Shown here in pieces: positions 6,912 through 13,383 of a stretch of 13,383 nt of DNA. Origin of the DNA: Clostridiales bacterium (lineage in GTDB: Bacteria > Bacillota > Clostridia > Tissierellales > Sedimentibacteraceae). Location: the NCBI GenBank assembly GCA_003483345.1, contig DMWH01000153.1:1-13383 (forward strand). Reading direction: 5' to 3'. The translations under genes and the position numbers were made by a program. Position 1 is the stretch's first letter, and each line of letters starts with the position of its first letter. Under the pieces are notes generated by a model, which saw only the letters and a program-made list of their open reading frames with translations, had not been told where the DNA came from and searched no databases.

Positions 6912-6937
6912 AAAAAACAGTAGCTCTGTTTCCTCCT
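6912..6937 (-). promoter_or_regulatory. Detached ribosome-binding-like site with adjoining hairpin
   Basis: On the minus strand AGGAGG (6937-6932) is followed at once by AAACAG, a 5-base loop and CTGTTT (6931-6915), then more T. It lies between the E2-E1-JAB stop and the membrane-protein start, but no start codon at normal spacing leads into the membrane-protein frame. It may be a weak terminator/attenuator or a translation-limiting leader. Confidence 0.4.
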
Positions 6938-6969
6938 CAAAGATATTGCATGCTGATTTTTAATGGATT

Positions 6970-9225
6970 TTATTCTTTCTTATTTCCTTCTATCGCTCCA
7001 CCCATATAGAATTTTAGTCCTTCATCCGAACAAATAGTCATTAATCCCGGATGACCATCAAGTAACATGTAACTAGTTACCCAAGTTAATAATGCAACAT
7101 CATAATCGCTTGGGCTACCTGAACATCCTTCTGGATGAGAGTGCCATTCTCCAACATAATCAAGCTTCCCTTGAGTTAGTTCTTTAATTTTTATAACTTT
7201 ATCTTCTAATCCATTGCATCCTCTAATGTAAGATTTAGGACGTTCATCACTGTCAGGAGGTGAAGGTATAGTATCAACTATATATACTATTTTTCTGGAA
7301 ACATCATAAGATCCTATAAGAATGCCACCGGTTTCTACAGGTAACTTTCCTTTTCGAATTTCTTTTAACTTTTTTTCCAGATATTCGTCTACAACTATAG
7401 TCCACCCTAATTCTGTATTGATTACCTTATTACAAAAAATATCAAACTTAAAATGTTTTACATCATAGCCATCTTGATCAAGATGCCAAATATGAATAGC
7501 ACCTTCCTCTTTGTTTATAGCCCTTCGCAAAAATGAACTACAAATAGAAGAAAGCATTCCAATATTCTCTTGAGGGATTCTGTTCGAGATATCTCTACAT
7601 GAAGTCGAGTAACGAATTTTGTCTGGTTCTCCTTTCATATGTTCCTCAAGTTCAGGCAAATTAATTAAATTACGATAATATTGTATTTCTAAAAAATCCA
7701 ATGTTGTTTGACGCTTTTTATCTTCTATCAACATGACAAGATCGGTACCTCGTGGATTAAAAAACACAGATACTCTTCTTGCATCGCTACTTGGATAAAA
7801 TGCAAGATATCTTTCAACAGCAACCGATGTCGAAGCATCTATGATTACATCCGCCTTTTCTAAAGCATCATTTAATTTATTTTCATATGCTCCTGGTCTT
7901 AATATATTAGCCGGGATTCCTTCTACTACTTTAATATCAGACTGTAAGATTGTACATCCAAATTCTGATAGAGCAATTGCTTTGTTACATCCAATATATT
8001 CTTTGTTCAGCACATGCCTTCCAATATTATGTGGAAAGAGGTCATCGTTGTCTACTACAGTCCATTGTCCAAAACCTGTTCTTAAAGAATTACATAGAAG
8101 ATGTGAACCAAGTGCTCCTGCTCCAATCATTACAATCTTGCAATCCATTAATTCATATCCACTAATACGCGCTGCTAGACGCCTTGAAAATGTCTCATGA
8201 ACATTTAATGTATATACGGCAATATCTTCTCCAACACGATCCTGTTCCTCGCCCTTTAATAAAATTCCAGGAAGTCCGTCTAAATTACCCCAAATACCTA
8301 AGGAAATCCCAAGGTTCAATATACTACTGTTCAAAATAAACGCTCTAATATCATATCCCTCTGGTTCTGTACCTGTAGCTCTCAATTTTGGCAAACAAAC
8401 AATAAGAGCAAATTTATAGGAGTTATATTGTTCCTTGGTTAATCCAATACCAAGAAGCTCCTGGCATCTTTTCTTTAATGTCTCAATTAGGCCAATATCT
8501 GCTTCCTTGAGAATCTGACTAAGTTCAAATAGGTTATCCGGTAGTTTCCTTATTACTCCATGAACAATTGGTTTGCCTATTAAAGGTATATCAATATAGC
8601 ATTTACCAATAGTCTTTGGATTATATTGTTGAGCAATAAATGTTTTTCTGCCACTTGGGGAACTTCTTTCAATAAATTGATATAGGCTTGAACCAGAGTA
8701 TCCCTCAAAATAATTTTCTGGTAAAATTAAAGTATATGTTGAATTAGCAAGCAGAAGCTCAAGAGGTTGGTCTGGTGAATGCAATTTACCCATGGATGTC
8801 TTTGATAACCAATTAGCAATTCTCACAATCAACTCATTATTTGACCAACTAATTTTCATATCATCATAATTTTCTTCAAATAAACACAAGCTTCGCGGGA
8901 ATTCATTTTGCATTAAATTTAAATGCGGGACAATTGGGAAATCGTCTCTTAATGCATATACTATGGGGATACAATCATCAGCATGAGAAAATACACATGC
9001 AATACGTTCAATAGGTCTTATGTCTGCAACTTTTTTCTGTGCAAGCTCCACTTCTATATCAAAAATAACTATATCCGCATTATTACTGTTATCAATTCGG
9101 CACTCAACAAGTACTGCATAATCAAAAAGGTCACTTTGAAGAAGAAGTGCAAGATCTTTAGCTTTATTAGATTGTAGGTTTGCTATTGATACTACCAAAC
9201 CACCAATATCAATATAACTACTCAT
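6970..9225 (-). CDS. Single-chain E2-E1-JAB ubiquitin-like conjugation/deconjugation protein
   Basis: A 751-residue multidomain protein. Residues about 1-165 look like a bacterial E2 domain: PHLN (100-103), then FPRSLCLFEE with the probable catalytic Cys114, a Trp at 127, and the helix ELIVRIANWLSKTSMGKLH, as in E2-type folds where a conserved His/Asn precedes a CL motif. Residues about 165-345 are a linker/accessory region. About 346-600 is a ThiF/E1 adenylation domain with GAGALGS (368-374), VDNDDLFPHNIGRHVL (391-406), GCNKA and a likely catalytic Cys543 in STSCRD. About 605-745 is a JAB/JAMM protease with Glu631 in ETGG, His695-x-His697-Pro, Ser704 and Asp707: the full zinc-ligand set. So one chain could activate, transfer and remove a protein modifier. 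It overlaps the MBL gene by 8 bases. CBASS splits these roles between Cap2 (E2-E1) and Cap3 (JAB). Domain calls are firm for E1 and JAB, good for E2. Confidence 0.92.
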   Translation of the reverse strand: MSSYIDIGGLVVSIANLQSNKAKDLALLLQSDLFDYAVLVECRIDNSNNADIVIFDIEVELAQKKVADIRPIERIACVFSHADDCIPIVYALRDDFPIVPHLNLMQNEFPRSLCLFEENYDDMKISWSNNELIVRIANWLSKTSMGKLHSPDQPLELLLANSTYTLILPENYFEGYSGSSLYQFIERSSPSGRKTFIAQQYNPKTIGKCYIDIPLIGKPIVHGVIRKLPDNLFELSQILKEADIGLIETLKKRCQELLGIGLTKEQYNSYKFALIVCLPKLRATGTEPEGYDIRAFILNSSILNLGISLGIWGNLDGLPGILLKGEEQDRVGEDIAVYTLNVHETFSRRLAARISGYELMDCKIVMIGAGALGSHLLCNSLRTGFGQWTVVDNDDLFPHNIGRHVLNKEYIGCNKAIALSEFGCTILQSDIKVVEGIPANILRPGAYENKLNDALEKADVIIDASTSVAVERYLAFYPSSDARRVSVFFNPRGTDLVMLIEDKKRQTTLDFLEIQYYRNLINLPELEEHMKGEPDKIRYSTSCRDISNRIPQENIGMLSSICSSFLRRAINKEEGAIHIWHLDQDGYDVKHFKFDIFCNKVINTELGWTIVVDEYLEKKLKEIRKGKLPVETGGILIGSYDVSRKIVYIVDTIPSPPDSDERPKSYIRGCNGLEDKVIKIKELTQGKLDYVGEWHSHPEGCSGSPSDYDVALLTWVTSYMLLDGHPGLMTICSDEGLKFYMGGAIEGNKKE

Positions 9226-10339
9226 CGCTCATACCTGCTCTCGGTGAAGGGTTTCTTATGATACTTGAACTTCCCCCAGCAGACAATATTGTTTTAAGGC
9301 GGGCACCAAACTGGTCGATCTCAATCTCCAATTTCTTAGGATTACTACTATTCGGATGCTCCATAGTAACAACAAACTTTCCATCAATATTTGCAGCCAC
9401 ATCTTTATAATATGCCTTTGCTTGACGATGAGGAGGTTGGTCTGTATCAATTGTGGGAATTACATCACAAGATGCAACTAAAATACCTGCATTTCCGCCT
9501 TGTTCAAGCAACCACTTGACATTTTCAACAGGTTCAGTCTTGTCTTTACCCTTTTCACTATTTAAACCCTTATAGCTGCAATGATGTGGTATGTCATAGA
9601 TATCCCATTTCAATCGTTCTTCATTCTTATAGTATTTAGTTACGTCAACAATATCAGCCAGGATATCATAATCAATGTCACCTATTAACATAAATCTGGT
9701 CTGCTGGTCCTGATATTCGAAAAGAACGTTTAATACCAACGAACTGTTATTTCTATCTACACTTTTTCCTTCAATCAGTTTTGCAAATGGGCAATGTACA
9801 AAAAATTCTGCTTTATCTTCATCCAGTTTGAACCCAGGTACTATATTCCCGGCATCTATAATAAATTCCTTTCGATCGTTGGCAGTTAATCCTTTATCAC
9901 TCATCCAATCTTTTAAGCCGTCGGGCGCAGAAAATACTTTAATTCCATATCCCTCTTCAAGCCTGTGTTTAGCCTCTTTCTGAATGACCATTGCATCGTC
10001 ACTAAGACCCGTTTCTACTATAAATGCTGCTGGTACCCACAATTCCTTGAACTTTATTCTATCATTTCCTTGATATTTCTTTGCATAATCAAAATAGAAG
10101 AACTCGCTTGCACCTAACACATGGTCGGTATCTGCATGAGTAAATCCTAATACATCAATTTCACTACAATTGTCATTATTTAATTCTTCTTTAAGGGTAT
10201 TAGCTAAGTCGATCCGCTTATCATTTTTATCTTCCGAAGACTTTGCGTGTGCATAATCAAAAATTAGTTTTCTTCCATTGTCCAAATCTATTTTGCAACA
10301 ATCAGCATTGCCTAAAGGATAAAATGTAATTTTATGCAT
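9218..10339 (-). CDS. ComEC-like metallo-beta-lactamase-fold protein
   Basis: A 373-residue soluble protein without a signal peptide. THADTDH at 67-73 is the HxHxDH-type motif (His68, Asp70, Asp72, His73, with Asp70 at the usual second-His position), NNSSLVL lies at 197-203, GDID at 220-223 and PHHCS at 251-255 (usually PHHGS). This pattern is that of the ComEC/Rec2 branch of the MBL superfamily, which includes nucleases and other phosphoesterases; the substrate cannot be read from the sequence. It is the first gene of the cassette: ATG at 10339 with GAGGAG just before it, and its end overlaps the E2-E1-JAB start by 8 bases, so the two are made together. The C-terminus is a flexible tail with a GG at 355-356, followed by SSSIIRNPSPRAGMSDE, which might be a substrate for the neighbouring E1/JAB protein. 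Confidence 0.88.
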   Translation of the reverse strand: MHKITFYPLGNADCCKIDLDNGRKLIFDYAHAKSSEDKNDKRIDLANTLKEELNNDNCSEIDVLGFTHADTDHVLGASEFFYFDYAKKYQGNDRIKFKELWVPAAFIVETGLSDDAMVIQKEAKHRLEEGYGIKVFSAPDGLKDWMSDKGLTANDRKEFIIDAGNIVPGFKLDEDKAEFFVHCPFAKLIEGKSVDRNNSSLVLNVLFEYQDQQTRFMLIGDIDYDILADIVDVTKYYKNEERLKWDIYDIPHHCSYKGLNSEKGKDKTEPVENVKWLLEQGGNAGILVASCDVIPTIDTDQPPHRQAKAYYKDVAANIDGKFVVTMEHPNSSNPKKLEIEIDQFGARLKTILSAGGSSSIIRNPSPRAGMSDE

Positions 10340-10767
10340 ATAATCTCCTCACTTTTATAAATTATTTTCCCCTTATACAGTAACTTGAGATACCTTACAT
10401 ACTTAAATTATCACAACTTACTCCCTATTTTTATCTGACTACAATAGGATACTTCCAGCAACACTTTTAGTAGCTTCACTTTATTTGGTGCTATTCAAAA
10501 CATTCTCAAGTTTTGACCCTGATAGGTGTTTGGAATATACTTATGAAAGTACGCTTCCTGTTATAGTCTTATTAAGATACATCCAAATCATTAATTTTTT
10601 TCCAACAAGACAAGTTAAATTATCACGTTTTCTTACTATTCATATAAACCTCCAAAATATTTTCGAAGTCAACGACCAAATACTCCTATATAGTAAAAAT
10701 TATACTCATAGTTATAATATTAGCGCTACAACATGATCATAAGCCTCCAATTACTACAATAATGTCC
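10340..10767. other. Gene-free AT-rich stretch upstream of the MBL gene
   Basis: No convincing gene is seen. On the minus strand there are two well-formed ribosome binding sites leading into immediate stops: GGAGG with an ATG at 10643 and a 6-codon frame, and GGAGG with an ATG at 10734 and a 4-codon frame. These may be leader peptides or decayed genes. A perfect minus-strand TATAAT lies at 10704-10699 but with no good -35 box. The operon promoter is therefore not placed with confidence; a second candidate -10 (TATAAG) lies near 10377-10372. A plus-strand open frame at 10485-10736 has no ribosome binding site or recognisable protein character. Confidence 0.5.
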
Positions 10768-10795
10768 TTGTTTTTTGAAGTCCCTATGGTACAAT
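10768..10795 (+). promoter_or_regulatory. Promoter of a candidate small RNA
   Basis: TTGTTT (10768-10773), a 16-base spacer, and TACAAT (10790-10795) with a TGG directly before it (extended -10). A start near 10802 follows. The left arm of an 8-base inverted repeat (CTATGGTA at 10784-10791, TACCATAG at 10823-10830) overlaps the -10 region and might be an operator or an RNA stem. Confidence 0.55.
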
Positions 10796-10801
10796 GTGTT
10801 C

Positions 10802-10888
10802 GAAAATTGCACAAGGGTCGTTTACCATAGTTTTTCAAATGGCACGCAAGGCTACCAAGAGATAAAGTTACCGCTTTATCTCTTTTTT
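10802..10888 (+). ncRNA. Candidate small RNA or short regulatory leader (about 87 bases)
   Basis: A promoter at 10768-10795 and a strong terminator at 10857-10888 bracket an about 87-base transcript with no protein-coding gene. It contains an 8-codon frame (MARKATKR, 10840-10866) whose stop lies within the terminator stem, but no ribosome binding site at proper spacing. The stretch with ACGCAA and GGCTACC faintly recalls part of the GEMM (c-di-GMP-I) riboswitch core, but the GCAAACC box and the second helix are missing, so I do not call it one. The xre gene begins about 200 bases further on, with its own promoter. Function unknown. Confidence 0.5.
10857..10888 (+). terminator. Strong intrinsic terminator
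   Basis: AAGAGATAAAG (10857-10867), a 6-base loop and CTTTATCTCTT (10874-10884) form a perfect 11-pair stem, with the T run going on to 10888. There is no T run after the stem on the minus strand, so it acts on plus-strand transcription. Confidence 0.88.
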
Positions 10889-10962
10889 ACACTACCACAC
10901 AGTAAATAACCATGCATATATTTTGGGTTAAGTTTGTCCTTCTGAACTATAGAATAACACGC

Positions 10963-11016
10963 AAATTTTACCAAGTCAATATAAAAGTAAAATTTTTTAC
11001 TAAAATATTTTGTAAT
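10963..11016. promoter_or_regulatory. AT-rich dyad cluster upstream of the xre gene (candidate operator)
   Basis: AAATTTTAC (10963-10971) and GTAAAATTT (10987-10995) are exact reverse complements, and further TTTTAC and TTTTGTAA words follow up to 11016. The cluster lies before the putative -35 box at 11037, a place where an Xre-type regulator could bind its own control region. AT-richness makes such matches easier by chance. Confidence 0.35.
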
Positions 11017-11036
11017 TAATCTATGTCATTTAATTA

Positions 11037-11065
11037 TTTACTTTTTAGTTATTTTAGTGTACAAT
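11037..11065 (+). promoter_or_regulatory. Putative promoter of the xre gene
   Basis: TTTACT (11037-11042) and TACAAT (11060-11065) with a 17-base spacer, ending about 9 bases before the GAGGTGA ribosome binding site at 11074. This implies a very short leader. Confidence 0.5.
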
Positions 11066-11084
11066 TTATCTTGAGGTGAAAATC

Positions 11085-12128
11085 ATGGCAAAAGTAAATA
11101 TCACAAAGGAACTTGCTGAAAAAATAAAAGAATTACGAATAATTAACAAAGTAAAGGCTATAGATCTTGCTGAACACATTAAAAAAAGTTCTGCTTATAT
11201 AACCAAATTAGAAAATGGCAATATAAAAACATTAGATTATGATGAATTACTAACAATTTTCAACTTTATATCAAAAAACGAAGATGACTTAGAAAAAATC
11301 ATCAATAAACTTTCCTTAGAATTGGATTCTAAAGACCTTGAAGATCAAACCTGGTTTATGAATTTTGACACTGTCGAACGTAAAATACCAATTCCAGGTG
11401 ATTTGGTTGACTTTATAAATAACAAAATATCCGACTTAGGACTAACCATTTCCTATGTAGTTGATTATGTAAATAAGAATGAAGATTTGTCTTACATTAT
11501 TATTGAACATAATATAGATATTAACAAATTTGGTAGCAATTTATGGCATACTGTATATATTGATGGTAAACCTGTTTCTTTTATAATATTGAAGCTAAAT
11601 TTAAATGATATAATAGATATCCTTGAAAAAAAGCAGGATACATCGAATTATGTTACAATTCAAGGTATATTATATAATCTGTTCCGTCTTGAACACGGTT
11701 TGAATAATCCACTGCGAGAAGAAGAGAATATAAGAATTAAGAAAGAAGTAATAAAAATACTCAACTCTTTTAAGTTTTATTCGTCTACAGAGAAAAGCAG
11801 AATCTTAGAAACTGCTGCCACCAAACAGGAATTTGATTCTCTATTAAATGAGTTTGATATAACCAACAAAAAATTAATAAATGAATTTTTAGGATATATT
11901 AGCTTTTTATCTGACTTTAATGTTAAATATACTAATGAGAAGCTGGCCTTACTTAATCGTAATTTTAAATGGGATCCTAGCTATATTTTAGCAATATCAA
12001 GTCTTCCATTTTATGAGCTAGAAAATATGAGCAAAAGTTTAAAAAGCAATTTATTAAATGATATTAGGAAATTAGTTGATGAATATAAAAATAAGCCTGA
12101 AGCAGAAAAAACTATTGAAGTATATTAA
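11085..12128 (+). CDS. Xre-type helix-turn-helix protein with a long C-terminal domain of unknown function
   Basis: The ATG at 11085 is seven bases downstream of GAGGTGA; an in-frame GTG at 11076 overlaps that site and is not preferred. The product has 347 residues. Residues about 9-62 form an Xre/Cro-type HTH: AIDLAEHIKKSSAYITKLENGNIKTLDYDELLTIF, where SSAYITKLENG is the typical recognition-helix segment. The remaining 280 residues are Asn/Lys/Ile-rich and show no domain I recognise; they start with WFMNFDTVERKIPIP (near 90-104) and include a helical LSYIIIEHNIDINKF part. It is not a metallopeptidase (no HExxH). It is divergent from the MBL cassette and convergent with rumA. It may regulate the neighbouring cassette or be an independent sensor protein; no evidence decides. 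Confidence 0.85.
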   Translation: MAKVNITKELAEKIKELRIINKVKAIDLAEHIKKSSAYITKLENGNIKTLDYDELLTIFNFISKNEDDLEKIINKLSLELDSKDLEDQTWFMNFDTVERKIPIPGDLVDFINNKISDLGLTISYVVDYVNKNEDLSYIIIEHNIDINKFGSNLWHTVYIDGKPVSFIILKLNLNDIIDILEKKQDTSNYVTIQGILYNLFRLEHGLNNPLREEENIRIKKEVIKILNSFKFYSSTEKSRILETAATKQEFDSLLNEFDITNKKLINEFLGYISFLSDFNVKYTNEKLALLNRNFKWDPSYILAISSLPFYELENMSKSLKSNLLNDIRKLVDEYKNKPEAEKTIEVY

Positions 12129-12401
12129 CATTATTTGCTATCAGTTTTTCTTTAAAAACATAAAATTAAGGCAATTCTCTTCAAGTGCTTTATATACCTT
12201 GAGTTCAACTTCAATTATGCGGTTCTATCAAAAAATTCGTATAATTGAAATAATAATTAAGCAAAACATCATAATTAGTGTGATTAAATTACTTACTGAA
12301 TTCTATATTGAAAGAGAATGTCGGATAAAAACTGACATTCTCTCATCATTTCTCAGTCTTAAATTTACTTTACCCGGAGCAATATAACATGTCCAAATAC
12401 T
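12129..12401. other. Intergenic region between xre and the rumA side
   Basis: The region is AT-rich and holds one clear inverted repeat at 12313-12343. I see no gene with a ribosome binding site. An open frame on the plus strand (12076-12387) overlaps the end of xre and has no protein-like character. Confidence 0.5.
12313..12343. terminator. Hairpin between convergent genes, possible bidirectional terminator
   Basis: AGAGAATGTC with its extension GG (12313-12324) pairs with CTGACATTCTCT (12332-12343), including one G-U pair, around a 7-base A-rich loop. The T runs on both sides are weak, so termination is probable only from the position between xre and rumA. Confidence 0.5.
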
Positions 12402-12464
12402 CTACTCATAGCACTGAGTAAACATGTCTACACACTCGAGGTCTAACACTACGGAAACATCAAT
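12402..12464 (-). pseudogene. Remnant resembling the rumA 3' end (possible old insertion junction)
   Basis: On the minus strand a frame ending in a TAG at 12404-12402 reads ECVDMFTQCYE just before the stop. This copies QCVDMFPQ from the end of the intact rumA gene (12599-12619), about 185 bases away, with 6 of 7 residues the same but only about two thirds of the bases. The preceding residues (VSVV) also recall VSKV in the intact gene. It fits a diverged second copy of the rumA 3' end, as left when an element inserts at, or recombines into, the 3' end of its target gene. The similar part is short, so chance cannot be fully excluded. Confidence 0.42.
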
Positions 12465-12550
12465 TTTATCTTGCAAAACTTTATTTCTGAAATCATCACC
12501 ATCCGTTGTAAACGTAGTGAATTTCGCAAAGTGCTGAAAATTCAGGATTT

Positions 12551-13383
12551 CTAGGTATCTTTTCTTTGCATTCCTATTACGCACTCCACATGGGGCGTTT
12601 GGGGGAACATATCGACGCATTGAACTTTGCTGACCTTGTAGCCGTTGTCTAAAAAGACAGGTAGGTCATTTTTTAAGGATGTTGGTTTGCATGAAATGTA
12701 GATGAACGTTTCCGGTTTATAGTCGATTATTTTTTGGATTGCTTTTGGATGAATACCTTCACGGGGAGGGTCAAGGACTATTATATCAGGTTTGTCATTT
12801 AGTTCATCTATTTTCTTAAGTACGTCTCCTGCTATGAAAATGCAGTTGGTCAAATTGTTAAGTTTCACATTTTCGTTTGCTTTTTTTACTGCTTCTTCGA
12901 CTATTTCTATTCCTATTACCTTTTTTGCTGCAGGAGCTAATATTTGCCCAATGGTACCGGTTCCGGAATATAGGTCAAATATTACTTTATCTTTTGTATT
13001 GCCTATGAAGTCTCTTACGATTGAGTATAGTTTTTCTGCTCCCAAAGAATTTGTTTGGAAAAAAGAAAATGATGAAATGTTGAATTTAAGTCCCAACAAC
13101 TCTTCTGTAATTCTGTCTTCACCATAGAGAACTTTCATAGTGTCGGCTTTTGCTGCATCTGCAACTCCGTCAAATATCGAGTGTGCAATACATTTTACTT
13201 TGCCTTGCAGGTCTATATTTAAAATCAAGTCAACAAATTCTTTTTCATTTAATGTACTTTGACTGGTTGTTATTAAATTTATTAAAATCTCTCCTGTTTT
13301 TTCTGCCTTTCTCACTAATAAGTATCTTAAAAAGCCAATATTAGTGGTTTTGTGATAATAGGTTTGACTATTTCCGAGGAAAT
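12551..13383 (-). CDS. rlmD: 23S rRNA (uracil-5-)-methyltransferase RlmD/RumA family (C-terminal part; 5' end beyond the right edge)
   Basis: The frame is open from the right edge to a TAG at 12551, giving about 276 C-terminal residues of a family usually near 450. It enters with YYHKTTNIGFLRYLLVRKAEKTGEILINL, typical of RumA; a GTG at 13315 is internal, not the start. Then come FFQTNSLGAEKLY, the SAM motif FDLYSGTGTIGQIL, VLDPPREGIHPK, and YISCKPTSLKNDL with the catalytic Cys that attacks uracil C6, and finally CVDMFPQTPHVECV. It makes m5U in 23S rRNA with SAM as donor. The N-terminal TRAM/Fe-S part is not in the window. rumA 3' ends are known sites for insertion of some streptococcal mobile elements (for example phage phi m46.1 in the rum gene), which fits the neighbouring remnant. 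Confidence 0.93.
   Translation of the reverse strand, partial: FLGNSQTYYHKTTNIGFLRYLLVRKAEKTGEILINLITTSQSTLNEKEFVDLILNIDLQGKVKCIAHSIFDGVADAAKADTMKVLYGEDRITEELLGLKFNISSFSFFQTNSLGAEKLYSIVRDFIGNTKDKVIFDLYSGTGTIGQILAPAAKKVIGIEIVEEAVKKANENVKLNNLTNCIFIAGDVLKKIDELNDKPDIIVLDPPREGIHPKAIQKIIDYKPETFIYISCKPTSLKNDLPVFLDNGYKVSKVQCVDMFPQTPHVECVIGMQRKDT

Noticed and set aside
10485-10736. 83-residue plus-strand frame, considered as a ubiquitin-like partner
   Set aside because: No Gly-Gly end, no ribosome binding site, no beta-grasp-like pattern, and opposite to the cassette strand.
10802-10888. c-di-GMP-I (GEMM) riboswitch
   Set aside because: Only ACGCAA and a GGC-like segment resemble it; the GCAAACC box and second helix with receptor are missing, and no gene follows directly.
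12402-12620. 72-residue minus-strand frame as a real gene
   Set aside because: It begins inside rumA and has no ribosome binding site; only its end is of interest as a rumA-like remnant.
1-13383. CRISPR arrays, tRNA or rRNA genes
   Set aside because: No regularly spaced repeats and no tRNA- or rRNA-like segments were seen on either strand.

Overview
The window looks like an accessory/mobile segment of a low-to-moderate GC Gram-positive bacterium, most likely Clostridia. The evidence is strong AGGAGG-type ribosome binding sites, frequent GTG/TTG starts, U-tailed hairpin terminators, and the protein families present. Every gene from the left edge to about 10.34 kb is on the minus strand. One regulator-like gene is on the plus strand, and the right edge holds the 3' part of a chromosomal-type 23S rRNA methyltransferase gene on the minus strand.

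Right to left, i.e. in transcriptional order for the minus strand: (i) the C-terminal part of an RlmD/RumA rRNA uracil methyltransferase (12551 to the edge), followed by a short stretch that repeats, in degenerate form, the rumA 3' coding sequence, possibly an old insertion junction; (ii) a convergent xre-family gene (11085-12128, +) with a long family-unknown C-terminal part, and upstream of it a 0.74-kb gene-free region with a candidate small RNA that has its own promoter and terminator; (iii) a three-gene cassette: a ComEC-like metallo-beta-lactamase-fold protein, a single-chain E2-E1-JAB ubiquitin-like conjugation/deconjugation protein, and a membrane protein with four predicted transmembrane segments; (iv) after two hairpin terminators, parA and parB overlapping by 50 bases, then a small Cys-rich protein; (v) a 52-residue basic protein followed by a tightly coupled Tad/Flp-type cluster: CpaB-like SAF protein, TadZ/CpaE-like P-loop ATPase, CpaF/TadA ATPase, and a TadB-like T2SSF membrane protein that runs off the left edge. 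The last three junctions overlap by 11, 4 and 4 bases.

The ParAB/Tad part (1 to about 5880) is visibly richer in G+C than the cassette, the xre gene and the rumA side. This suggests an AT-rich defence-like cargo placed beside the partition/secretion backbone of an integrative element or large plasmid. No integrase, relaxase or transposase is seen inside the window.

The most interesting system is MBL / E2-E1-JAB / 4TM. All expected catalytic residues are visible: an E2-like Cys in an SLCL context, an E1 GxGxxG nucleotide motif and a downstream Cys, an intact JAMM motif in the JAB domain, and HxxxDH plus HH metal ligands in the MBL. No separate ubiquitin-like protein and no CD-NTase are present, so the substrate of conjugation is unknown. 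By analogy with E1-E2/JAB antiviral operons (CBASS Cap2/Cap3 and Bil-type systems) a role in anti-phage defence with the membrane protein as effector is an inference, not something the sequence proves.
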